From NCBI RefSeq assembly GCF_030704535.1, contig NC_081820.1:26889001-26953000 (forward strand): DNA of 64,000 bases, in the 5' to 3' direction. This DNA comes from Vitis vinifera. Taxonomy: Eukaryota > Streptophyta > Magnoliopsida > Vitales > Vitaceae. The translations under genes and the position numbers were made by a program. The notes under the pieces are model-generated. The model was given only the letters and a program-made list of their open reading frames with translations. It ran no database searches and had not been told where the DNA came from. Positions 1 to 11,068 of the stretch are shown in pieces; the first letter of the stretch is position 1, and each line of letters opens with the position of its first letter.

Positions 1-2416
1 CTCTGATTCAGCCATGGGAAAGTGATCTCTGGTTTGGCTGGTGAAGCAGTGAGTGTTGGGCTGCTGTTACCACTGCTATCAGATGGGGATACCACTGGTT
101 TCTGGAGAACCCCCGATGGGGATGAGGCTGCAGTCTCAGATAGGCTAATAGAATCACCATTGCCACCATGGGGAGATGCTGGATTTGAGGCTGCTGCAAC
201 CGAGCTCGGTCGCAGCACTTCTGCTAATGGCCCACCTGGTGCCAACCCTGCCCAAGAAGCAGGGGTCAGCCAGGTTGAGAGCTGAGGCTTTTCACAGCCG
301 CCTCCTCCGGAATCGACTATCCTCAAACCCATCTCAGTACGACCCATTTCGTTCTCAATTCCATTGTCACCGCCCATTGAGAGAGTGAGGGAAGACAATG
401 GGAGCTTCCCATTGGAAGAAACAGAGCTCTTGTTGCACGTATTTGCAGGGTTTTCAGTGACTGCACTCGACCAGGCATCAATGAAAGCTCTTGGGGTTTC
501 AGTCTGGGGCTTTTGTAAGGAGATAACACCTGGGTTGAGGAACATATTGATTGAATCCCTCCCTGGATTATCTGCTCCGGCACTGAAATCTGTATATGAG
601 TTCAAATTTATGGGCTCTTCTTGGTACTGCTGGTTAAAAACTGAGGCATTAGAATTACAAATGGAGCTGGAGCTCTCTATTGTCAATCCTATTTTGGTCT
701 GCATCAACTGCTGCCACTGTTGATCACTTGTAGCCATGGGAGCTGCTTCTCCTTTGGCCATCCACTCCAAGCTCCTTCAATTTCCAATTACAAATCACCA
801 AATCAGTAATCCAAAAGAAAAGAAAAAAAGGAATCACTTCATGTTTTGATTCTACACCCTTTTACCCTTCTTTTGGATGCTGGGAAACTAGAGTAAAGCA
901 AAAGAAAACCAGTTCAGCTAGGCTGGTAAAACAAGCACTGAACTTTAATACAAAAGTTCTTTATTTTCTCAGCATCCAAACAGCTAATAACCCACTAGTC
1001 TATATCAAAACATTAAAATTCGTTTCCTCAGTTTCTTCCTCACCAATCAGATCTTTTACAAAGAGGGAGAAAAAGAAAACAAACTCACCTAGTTTCCTTG
1101 AATGATGGAACAGAGACAAGAGGCGTAAAGGGTGAAGCTTTAGAATCAGATTTATAGAGAAAAACAGGGCTTTGATGGCGTGGGTCAAGGGCAGATCCAA
1201 GATACTGCGATTGAGAACAAGAAGTGTTGGTTAGCATGGGGCTAGAAAGAGTTGCAGGAGTTGCAGGAAGAGCATGGCAATGGCGGGTCTTCTTGTGGCT
1301 ACTGTTGACGTCGGCATGAACTTCCACAGGCTTTCTTGAACGGGGTCGGCCTCTGTGCATGTGCCGTTCACAGTACTTCTGATTGAGTGCCACATCTCTT
1401 GAGCACCGCCATTTCTTCCCATCTGTTCTTCGGCATCTCCCTGGCTCTGGATCTGCGCCATTAGAGAAACGGAGGTTGAAGATAGAACCCCTCCCCACTG
1501 CCCAAAACAGAGCCAAAAAGAGAGTAGAATTTTCAGAAACAAAAACAAACCCACATCAATGGAGGAAAGTCAGAACAACCCGTCGAGAAAAGAGAGGAGA
1601 ATATTATTACAGGTAGAGTGGGGGGAAGCAGCAGACTCAGAGAAATTTCTGGTAATGGGCATGAGGAGTTCAGGAGGAACAGGAACAGAGGCCATTATGT
1701 ACTTGTAAATCATAGCTTGTCTCTCAAGCTCCTTCCACTGAGCACTTGTAAAAGGGAAGCCCAAAGATGCCGCCATCCCTCCTGCACCTGCTCCTGCTCC
1801 TGCTACACACAAAAATGCAACATCCTCAGAGTCTCAGACCTTTTCTCCACTTTCTCTCTCTCATATTTAATCTCATCTCTCTTTTTCATACATTCATTAG
1901 AACATGAATATATCATCGTCATGGATTGTCTCCGACAAAGAAAGATTTGATCTTCCAGAGAGAGAAATAGAGATTAATGGTAATAAGAGAACAAGAAGTG
2001 ATTATTGACTTTGTGAACCGAGTCATTGACCCACCCAAATGAAAAGAAAAGAAAAGAAATAGGGCACCTGGGGATTTGAAGGAGGTGTGAGAAGGAGTAG
2101 TTGTGGTAGCAGAAGAAATGTCAAAAGGCTGCAGGGAAGTCCTTACACCTACTGCTCCACCGCTACCAGAACCACCAGCAACATCGTATATATCACTCAT
2201 ACACCTGACCACCTCCTCTGCTCCGCCACTCCCGGTGGGTCCATGCCCATCACCACCACCTCCACCTCCACCACCACCGCCCTCAAATGCACGGTCATGA
2301 TTATGACGAACCATCATCATCATCCTACTACAAGGAAAAAGGAAAGATTCAGTCCCACGTTGTTGCAGTGTCAAACCCAACCCCCCACCACCACTACCAC
2401 TCATGCCTTGACTCAA
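1..2416 (-). CDS. GRF: Growth-regulating factor (GRF) transcription factor, 3' end outside window
   Basis: Plant transcription factor that acts with GIF coactivators to drive cell proliferation in leaves and meristems. Four exons join in frame: 2416-2068, 1802-1611, 1497-1089 and 774 to the window edge, giving at least 574 residues. The QLQ domain (about residues 132-167, [18 protein letters not shown]) binds GIF proteins. The WRC domain (about 197-240) has the C-X9-C-X10-C-X2-H zinc motif and a basic nuclear-localisation stretch. The C-terminal half carries an FFD-like block ([10 protein letters not shown]), a TQL-like block (LSSLTMGG) and a GGPLAEVL block, as in the long GRF1/2-type members. 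The first exon has a run of about ten glycines. The last visible residues are TFPWLNQ, so only a short tail is likely missing. The start at 2416 is the first ATG of the open frame. The exact paralogue is not assigned. Confidence 0.95.
1322..1343 (-). promoter_or_regulatory. miR396 target site in GRF mRNA
   Basis: The + strand here reads almost exactly as miR396 itself (ttccacag, one extra g, then ctttcttgaac), so the GRF mRNA is complementary to miR396 with the single-base bulge known from GRF targets. It lies in the part of the WRC exon that encodes RSRKPVE. miR396 cleaves most GRF mRNAs and so limits their expression to young tissue. Seen: the complementarity. Known: its function in other plants. 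Confidence 0.93.
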
Positions 2417-3700
2417 ACGCCAAACCCGCCACTCCTTCTCCCCCTCATAAACCCACTTTCCCTATATGGCAAACCCACCTTTCCACCACCCCCTTAAACC
2501 CTATCCTTATATGGGATTTTTCAAGACAAAAACACCCACCACCTTACCACAAAAATCTCCCACACCACCTTGCCCTTGTCTCTCTTTTATCTTTTCTCAG
2601 GATGAGAATGGGGTGTGGGGCTGAAGTGGGTTTATACAATTATAAGTAATGGGTTGCCGCCATTCTCGGCCTTTGCTTTGCTTCCATGCTTCCAACATTC
2701 GCACCGTTGTTTCTAGACAAAATAGTAAAAGCCCTCTCTCTCTCTCCCCCCCCCTCTCTCTCTCTCTCACTCATTATTGATGGTATCTATCGTTTTCTGC
2801 ATGCAAAGCTAAACACCGTACCCAAACCCTTTACCTTTCTCTATTCTATTCTGCAATTCTCACTTGATCTGGGCGCTTCTCTTCCATGAAGGGGCGCCTC
2901 GGGAACCAGCTCACTCCTCTGCTCTGCTCACAGCTGATAAGATCATTTTTGACTTCGAATTTCTGTGTTTAATTATTTTGTCTGAATGACAATCTTAATT
3001 TCGAAAAGTCTAATGATATATACGAGAAAAATAATTAAAAATCATTATTATGATTATTTTATAGGATAGTATTTTTTGTGATTTTATTATTATTATTATT
3101 ATTAAAAATTGTTATTTTCTTGCATCTTATTATTAATATTTAAATATTTACCCATTTTTTAATGAAAATATTATTAATAAAAAATCTAATAATTTAAAAA
3201 AATTCACAGATAAAGAAAGAAAACATTTTTCCAAATCAAACCAAATTTGTTGTTTTTTTTTAATTTAATAAGAGATTTTATTTTTACTTCGCGGTGAAGT
3301 CTTTGTATATTATGTATTTATATTATTAACACATATATAAAAAGGATTAAGATATCAGATATCTGAAAGAGGGAATGGACAAATTGTACGGAGCACATTA
3401 AGAGCTGTCAAAACAGACGCCCTCTCCCGTTAAACGCCGTCAGTTCACCCTGCCTCGAAACACGTGAAGCAGCTAGTGGGTGACGCGTTCAACGAATCGC
3501 CCCGAGGAGTGCCCTCTTAATAGCAAACAGCTGTACCATAACTCCACGCGCCGACCCGAGCGTGCCCGACAGCACACTATTCCTCTAGTGTCAGCAGCTC
3601 GATGGGAGAGTGCTCACACGTGACACCCCAGCGCGTGCGGCTAGCTTATCGAGGAGCGGAGGGCATTAAGATGAGATGTGACAAGTCGTGAAATGAGGGC
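2417..3700 (-). promoter_or_regulatory. GRF upstream region with GC-rich block and two G-boxes
   Basis: No gene is seen. The first 500 bases are probably 5' leader and core promoter. After an AT-rich gap of about 400 bases, a clearly GC-richer block (about 3380-3680) carries two CACGTG G-boxes at 3461-3466 and 3617-3622, the second inside a CACGTGAC ABRE-like context. These are candidate bZIP/bHLH sites roughly 1.0-1.2 kb upstream of the GRF start. The assignment to GRF is by proximity only. Confidence 0.45.
2733..2769. repeat. CT/C-rich microsatellite in the GRF leader
   Basis: (CT)n interrupted by a run of C, about 320 bases upstream of the GRF start codon. On the GRF sense strand it reads as a GA-rich tract. 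Such tracts are common in plant 5' leaders and core promoters. Confidence 0.8.
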
Positions 3701-6700
3701 GTGAAGGAGAAAAAGATGAAATAGTGGGGGTATGAAATATAATAATGAGATTTTGGTCGAGGGCATATGCGTAAATATCCCAGACCAAAGATAAAGATGA
3801 TAAAGATAACAAAGACATGTCTTTTAAGGATCGCGGCTCCTTCAATCTTATTGGTTCAAAAAACGGCGTTCGGCCGCATTTTTAATTACTCAATTACCAC
3901 CCATACCTTACCATTTGATGGCAAGAAAATGAATGTATATATTATTGTCTTTAAAAAGTTAAATATAAAAATTATTATTAAATAAAATAGATAAATAAAT
4001 TTAAAATTAATAAATTATTTTATAAGTTATTAACTTATTTTAATTATTAATATAAAATTTAAAATACATAAATGTTCATTTAAATTTATTTTTTTATAGT
4101 AAAAGCAAGTATGGAAAAATAGTTTTGGTTGTTGAAAATAATTTTTCACTTGTTAAAATAGAAAAATGTTTTTAAATTTAAAAAACCATTTTCTAGGAAT
4201 TTAATTTTAAAATTAAAAATACAAAAAATATTTTATAAATTTTGATTTTATATATAAGTGTACAATATATTAATTTAAGTAAAATAGTAAAAATGAGGAT
4301 GGGGGTTGAGTGATGAGTGATGAGTGATGAGACATATCTCTTATGGGGAATATAAAAATTGTCCGTTTATAGTATTAAAATTACCATAAATTTTGTCTTA
4401 AATGAAAATTTGATTTTCCCAATAGATATGTAGAGAAGGAAAGGAAGTAGTGGGTTCCCAAGGAGGATTGGGAGAGGGTATGGACTACGAAGGTGGTAGA
4501 TGAGGAGACAGCTGTAGCCTCCCAACAATAAGGGCTGTCCCCATCATTCAACACCTTCCATCTTATTTTCCTTAAATCATCTCTTTCACTAAACATAATT
4601 TTCTACTCACCCTATGATTGATTATCCAAAATTTGAAGATAAAAAATGTAAATTGGAAAAGGAAAAAATATTTAAAATATTTAAAATTAATAAATTATTT
4701 TTTCATATATTTTCTTTCTTTTATATATATATATATATATTAAAAAAATACCATCAATCATGAATATCATCGATGTAGTTAAAACTCAGAGGTAACATAT
4801 GTCCCCCTTGAAAAATTAAGAAAACGATGCGTTTATATTATGACCTTACTTTTAAAAGTGAAATAAATCAAATAATGAACAAAATATTGTTTTTAGCCCA
4901 TATTTGCCCCTTTAAACTAACTTTTATCCTTTTATCCTTGAGATCGTATTTCTAATTCCGTCCCTAATGATGAGGTATCGCTTACATATTTCTTAATGTT
5001 ATTGTTCATACCATAATATTATTAGTTTGTACCTTTTACCTTAATTTCATTTGTTTATACTTTTATTTAACGGTTTAAATTTTATCATATATTTTCAATT
5101 ATTCAATTTTTTTGAATAGTAATGAATATGACATAAAGTTTTCTATTTCATGTATTTTAACTTTCTAGTATATTATAATATCTTCATTTATAACCTAACT
5201 TAGTGGTGTTTGTTTTTTTACTTAATTCTAAATAGAACATAAATGCTTTATAGTATTAAATATTAGGTTGTTTATTTTTGTAGTATTTTATTTATATTAA
5301 GTATTAAAAAGTAAAGAAAAACTAATATATTATTTTTTCTATTTAGAAAAAGTTATATATTTTGGCTTTTTCTATTTAGTAAAAAGTTTACAATAAGTCA
5401 TGAAAAAGTAAAAAAACAAACAACTTAAATTCTAAAAACAAATTAATTTCAACAAAAAGTCAAAAAAACAAACACCACCTTACATTTTTATTTTAGTATA
5501 ATTAAATCTCATTTGTAATTGAGTCTAGTTTCTTATTCACCATTTAAATTTGACCATAAATATTAATTACTCATATTTGAAATTCAAAGCATACCTATTT
5601 GATATCTTTAATATTAATAAAAATAACATATAATGTAAAATTTTATAAAATAAGGATAATTGATTAAAAGGGATGAAATATTACCCATTTTGAAAAACTA
5701 ATTCAACATTTTTTTTAATCTAAAAAAATATCTATTTTTGACAAAAATACTTTTATTTTTTTCTTACAAAAGTAACCATTTTTTTTAAAATACACATATA
5801 AATAATAAAAATATTATAAAATATTTATATTAAAAATGAGTTACTTCAAGTTCAAAAATAGGAAAGTTTAGTTTTAGGAATTTAAAATGTTTTCATCTTT
5901 TTAATTAATTAATCGTATAAAATATTTTTATATTTTTCTGAAATGTTCTTCAAGATACCTCACAAAAAGGATAAGGGTAAGAGGGAATTTGAAATTTTGA
6001 AAATTGAATTCAAAGGGAAAATGTCTCATCATTTGATTTGATAGACCACAACAACCAATCGCTGAAAGTCAAATGATTCATCTATGATGAGTTTTCTTGC
6101 CAAAATTATTTAATTCTCCTTTCTATTTTTTATTTTTTTCCTTTAAATATTCCCATCAACACACAAGCATGTCATGACCCATTTTGATGGGTGATTCCCC
6201 AAGCTGTCACCGCCAAGGAAACACCGCCTTGGAATTATTATTATTTTTATTTTTATTATTATCCTTATCTTTATGATTATTATTTCCAAAAAATAAATAA
6301 AAATAAAAAAATCAAAGAAATTCCCTTGGGAAAGAAGCATGTGGCTGGGGATGGGCGTTGATATTTGAGAGGGGACCACATGGTCCCATGCCATTGTCCA
6401 TTTCTTCATTTGTATACCCTCCTTTTCTATCTTCCTTTTTGCTTCACTAATCAATTCTAGCAAGGATCTGATTCAAGCCCTAGAAAGTGGTGGATGTCTC
6501 TCTTTTTCTTCTTCTTCTCTCTCCCCCCACCTTGGTACTTTGTTTCCTCATTAAAGCTACCAAGGACCATCACATGTGATGCTATGCTGCTATGACTAGA
6601 TATCTATTTAGTTCCCATCAATCCATGATCATGGCTCCCACCATTCTATATTGTATTAGTATATGATGGTTTTGAATTTTAAAGGGGAATTTGTATGATT

Positions 6701-6723
6701 TTGAAATTTATAAGTACATAGAA
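3701..6723. other. AT-rich intergenic stretch
   Basis: I see no gene. The only open frames are short, lack splice context and have no recognisable composition. It holds a short (TGATGAG)n tandem at 4308-4332, an AT microsatellite near 4724-4740 and the MITE listed separately at 5203-5479. Confidence 0.6.
5203..5479. mobile_element. Tourist-like MITE (PIF/Harbinger type), copy 1
   Basis: A 277 bp AT-rich element with imperfect terminal inverted repeats built on GGTGTTTGTTTTTTT, flanked by TTA on both sides (5200-5202 and 5480-5482). A 3 bp TTA/TAA duplication is the mark of PIF/Harbinger insertions. It has no coding capacity. A relative with the same termini lies at 53103-53372. Confidence 0.7.
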
Positions 6724-7116
6724 TGTTACATCCCACATCGGATTAGGAAAGTTGTTTACGTTATATAAGTATGGACTTTTCTTAATTTTATAGACGCGTT
6801 TTAAAACCGTGAACATCTCTTTGAGTTCAAAACAGACAATATCTACACGATTAAAAACGGGTCATTATAAATGGTATCAGAGTCGATTTCCGACCTCCAT
6901 GTGGAGGTTTGTTTGGCCCTATAAACGTGTTCGTCTTTTGGTTTTATAATTTCATAGGATACAATGAGGACGTTGTGTATATTGGATAGGGGAGAAATTT
7001 TCTAACGTTATATAAGTATGAATTTCTCTTAACTCTATAAACGTTTTTTAAAGTCGTGAGGACCCTTTTAGGTTCAAAATGGATAATATCTACACGGTTA
7101 AGAACTGATCGTTACA
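6724..7116 (+). mobile_element. TRIM (terminal-repeat retrotransposon in miniature)
   Basis: Two diverged direct repeats, 6724-6869 and about 6974-7116, share blocks such as GTTATATAAGTATG, ATAATATCTACACG/AATATCTACACG and the 3' end GT(C/T)(A/G)TTA(T/C)A. Just after the first repeat lies TGGTATCAGAG (6872-6882), the primer-binding site complementary to initiator tRNA-Met. A short purine-rich tract precedes the second repeat. The element is flanked by a perfect 5 bp duplication TAGAA (6719-6723 and 7117-7121). There is no gag or pol, so it moves only with help from other elements. The divergence between the repeats suggests an old insertion. Confidence 0.85.
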
Positions 7117-8081
7117 TAGAAGATGAAAGCAAGTAATATTAGGGTTCTAAGCACTTTTTGGGATTTTTGATATGAAAATTTGCACGATTTTTAAGTATGT
7201 GGAAGAAGAAGTGAGTAGGGACTTGTATTAGATTTCTAATTACTTTTTAAATTTCTAATATGATAATTTGTACTATTTTTAAATATATTCACTAATATTT
7301 TTTGAAATTTTGATATGAGAAAGATAAAAATCTTCATGAGTAACTAAAAATTTTATTCTTCCACCCGATACAAAAAGGGATTTCTCGTAAAAAGAGGACC
7401 TCATTGAGAATTTTTACATGAATTTGGAGTAAGTACAAGAGTCATTGGACGCATTATTACTTCACAATAAGGGCTTTACACAGGCTATTATTCTATTGCT
7501 GTCGTATGTTTTACAAACTTTTTGTATACTTTATTGACTTTTAAGACACACAAGAATAAAAACAGTTGTACTTTATTTTTTAGGTGTAGGTTAATTTGTC
7601 AGATCAACCTATAAGTTTAGAGGTCGTCTTTTCTTATGGGCCTCACTTGTGGGTGACATAAATTTTGGTAGCCTTAGTTTGGTCTTCCATCGTATCTTCA
7701 AATGTGTTGGTTGAGATCGGATTTCGAGGTAGACCGATCTTTTGGTGCTCGGATATTTGTTAGCCCCATGAGTGGTATTAGATTTCGAAGAATTTGTATG
7801 ATTTTTGAGCATTGAGAAGATAAAACAAGTGGCTTGATGTGGACAATTTTTGGCTGTTAGCTTAGGGAATTTTGTTGTCTTTGCTATCAATTAACAAGAA
7901 GGGTTCAAATAATATGGGATCAATGATTGTTCAAATAATTTGATATTTATTTATAATTCATGTTTGATAATTTTTATGATTTTACTTTCAATAGAGTAAA
8001 ACATCTTTAAAGAGAGTGCATCCCGAGGATGAATATAATGAGAAGACATATTTTAAAATCGTGAAACTATATGGTTTCGGT
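7117..8081. other. Intergenic stretch, no gene seen
   Basis: AT-rich DNA with one 93-codon open frame on the - strand (7609-7890) that shows no recognisable domain and no splice or promoter context. I treat it as noncoding. The last 8 bases are the target duplication of the hAT-like element that follows. Confidence 0.55.
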
Positions 8082-8545
8082 TAGGAATGGCAATGGGGCG
8101 GGTTTTTTCGGGTACCCGTCCCGTCCCGTCCCGCCCCTAATGGGACGGGTATGAGATTATTTCTTTAAACCCAGGACGGGTTCGGGTATTGCCCTATCCC
8201 GTCCCGTCCCGTCCCGTCCCGTCCCGTCCCGCTTACATATAAAATTAAATTAATTTAAAATTTTATTTTACTATTTTTAATATATAGATAATAATAAAAA
8301 ATTAAAAAAAATAAGTTATAAAAAAAATAATAATTTTATTATTTATAAAATATATTTATTTTAATGTAATTTAAAATTTTAAAAGTAATTTTAAAAAAAA
8401 AATTTTAAAAAGAGCTAGGCGAGTATGAGAATTTCCCATACCCTCCCCGCCCCGTTTAATTTTTTAAACGGGACGGGGATGAGAATTGGTTTTAATAAAC
8501 GGGGCGAGGTTGGGATGGGGGCAACCCGCCCCATTGTCATTCCTA
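8082..8545. mobile_element. hAT-like non-autonomous miniature transposon
   Basis: A 464 bp element with 23 bp terminal inverted repeats (8082-8104 and 8523-8545, one mismatch, outer bases TAGGAATG). It is flanked by 8 bp duplications GTTTCGGT (8074-8081) and ATTTCGGT (8546-8553), one mismatch. TIRs starting TA(G)GG-like with 8 bp duplications are typical of hAT. The GC-rich ends contrast with an AT-rich core. There is no transposase. Inside the left part is a (GTCCC)n array. Confidence 0.82.
8197..8231. repeat. (GTCCC)n pentanucleotide array
   Basis: Seven tandem copies of GTCCC inside the hAT-like element. A shorter array of the same unit (about 8117-8133) lies 65 bases to the left. It probably arose by slippage within the GC-rich terminal region. 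Confidence 0.85.
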
Positions 8546-8553
8546 ATTTCGGT

Positions 8554-11068
8554 TTGTATTTGAATAAAAGATGGTGAATTATTACAAATGATGTAATAGT
8601 GAAACTCAAATCTAATTTATTTGTTGAATTTTATTATTTATATTTGAAAGAAAATGAATTATTTCTCTATAATTATTTCTTTAAACTTTATTTCTTTTTC
8701 TTAAAAAAATAAATAAATATTTTTATTGGGATAAATCAATATGTGAATTTAGCCTTCATTTTTCACCATACATTTGACCATAAAAAATTGGTTACAGACA
8801 TGAAAATGACTTGTTAACCATACCAACATGACCAATCATCATATGTACAAAAGATAATGTATCAAAAAAATCAAAGGGAGGTCCCCCCCACCATGCTTTT
8901 GTTTGAAATTTGAATATCATGGGCAGGGATGATGACCCCACCTAATTCATCATGGTTGGTGCCCGTAGCATTGATGGTATGGGAACTGGTCGTTCCAGTT
9001 TTCACTGCCTGTGTTTGTTTGGTAGGAAAATACGGTACAAACCCTTTTCCTTTATGATTTTGTAGGTGAAGTAACCAAATTCTTCACAAAAAATGGAAAC
9101 ATTTTTTTTGGTGGTATTGACCAAAAAGCAACTTATTTGTGCAGTGTGATTGTGGTTCTGCATTTAGGGGATATTCAACTCCATGACTTTAATGAACAAC
9201 TAGCACCCACCTTCCTAGAAAATTTTCAAGCCTTTAACCTTTTAACCAAATCTCCAAAGCAACAATCACTCAACTCCATGGAAGAAGTGATTTATTTATT
9301 TTGACCATGAGGTTTTTGAAGGAAAAGGTCTTATGATCAATTAATGCTTCCATTAAAATTGAATTGAATTTCGAGTGATAAAAAATATAATCGAATGAAA
9401 TGAAACTTGTTTAAGGTTGGGTTTTGGTTGATTTAGACAGTTGAGTGATGAATTATAAATCATACTGATTTAATATGAAATAATTATAAATCACAAAATA
9501 TAGAAAATCAATCGATTAAGAATCTGTTTGATAATAATTTTAGAAAATATTTTTAACTTTTTTAACACTTAGAAATGTTTATCTTTGAGGTGTTAGAAAA
9601 GTAAAGGTCGAGACTCTTGTACTATAAATTTTTTTTAGTGTTTCTTGTATTCATATTTTCATCTTTTGCTGCCAACCCGAGTTTCCATAGTCACCCGAAG
9701 CATAATGAGCTTAATCTACTTGGGGAACATCTTCCGAGCTTGCAGTTGTTAATATTTCAAATGAAACCTCTATCATCCCTGGACCATTCCTCTTGAGAGG
9801 GATGATAAACATCAGCCTTCTAGCTCATCATCTCAATAGATTGCCACCACCCACCCAGGCTTCTCAAATAGGCTCCTCAAGAGTTTGTCATTGAAAACAA
9901 TCACCTCTTGGGTAAATATCTTCTTCTATATAAATGAGATCACTACTCAATACAATGAGCAGAGTATTTTACATACTCTACTAATTAAAACCACTTCTTA
10001 TAATAATTCAAAACAACTAGTTCAATAATTTTTCAAACACGTTTTAGAATGGTCAAGAACATATGAACTAGTATGAACTAGTAGTGTATACTCAAAATGA
10101 AGATGAAAGTCTTGTTTGATAATTGCTTTTGAAAACAACTCTATATTCTTTAAAACAAAATAGAAAACACATTCGACAATTAGGAAACAAAAAATAGTTT
10201 TTTATTATTAAAAATAGAAAATATAGTATTTTTAGAGAACATTTTTTAATTATTTATATAATTATTTTTTAAAACAGCTTTTAAACAATATTTTAGGTTT
10301 TTAAACAAACTTTTGTTGGACAAATTATCAAAAAGAGTTTTTAAGAACTATTTTTTAAAATTGTTTTTGAAAACACTTGTGAAGAGAAGGAAGGTTCCAT
10401 TATGATGGGAAATGAAGAGCAAACCACAGGTTGCTTATGAGAGAGTTTTGCTGGTCAATAATGGCTGTTCCATTAGATCAGAGAGTGATGAAGAAAAACT
10501 CAGATTGGTCACCTTAGTGGGCAGGCACAGTCCCATTACATGAAAGCAACTTGGTAAAACTCTCAATAGCTTCTGAGTTTCACATTCTTCTTTCCTTGGA
10601 AGAAACTCCATATTTTGATTGCTATCTAACTGTCCTTTTTAAAGCATATATGAACAACTCTCGAGGATGGTGACCCACCTCATGTTCTTCTCCTAAAGTA
10701 TGTGACTTCTTTAATGAGTGGGAGAAGCATGCTTGGTTGATGGCTCCCATCTTTTTAATATTGGTGACTTGAGTCCTACCTTAGCCTTTTGGATTCTTCC
10801 CAACCTTGCCAACCATGGTGCTTTTCTTTGAATCAAAGCTAAAACCCTCTCAATTTTTTATCAAGAAGTTGCAGAAAACGACCAAATTCGACACGTTGAA
10901 TTCGTTTCTTTATGGTTTTTGCCATTTCCTACTACTCCCCATAAGGTCATCAGCTGGCATCCCCACAGTTTCAAGAATGGCTGTGGAAAACCATCAGCAG
11001 AAAGCAGTGGCAGCCTCGTAAGTCCTCGATTCAATGCTCAACCCAAGAGGCCAATCTGCGAAGTCGTC
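8554..11068. other. Intergenic and promoter region of the receptor kinase gene
   Basis: No gene is seen. About 9588-9980 differs from its surroundings: it starts TGTTAG and ends with TATATAAATGAG and CTCAATACAATGAG, like the 3' part of a Copia-type LTR, but no clear target duplication frames it. About 10100-10380 is an AT-rich palindromic remnant (TTTGAAAACA at both ends). The 300 bases before 11069 are probably 5' leader. They contain an open frame that runs into the kinase gene in frame from 10919. Confidence 0.45.

Noticed and set aside
2087-2649. Open frames on the + strand (136 and 120 codons)
   Set aside because: His/Thr/Pro-rich antisense of the GRF glycine-rich first exon and leader.
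7609-7890. 93-codon open frame on the - strand
   Set aside because: No recognised motif, no promoter or splice context, inside repeat-rich DNA.
9588-9980. Possible solo LTR (TGTTAG start, TATATAAATGAG near end)
   Set aside because: No matching 5 bp flanks and no second LTR; kept only as a remark in the intergenic entry.
10919-11068. Extending the LRR kinase start to the ATG at 10919
   Set aside because: It would bury the signal peptide behind 50 polar residues; the ATG at 11069 starts a standard signal peptide.
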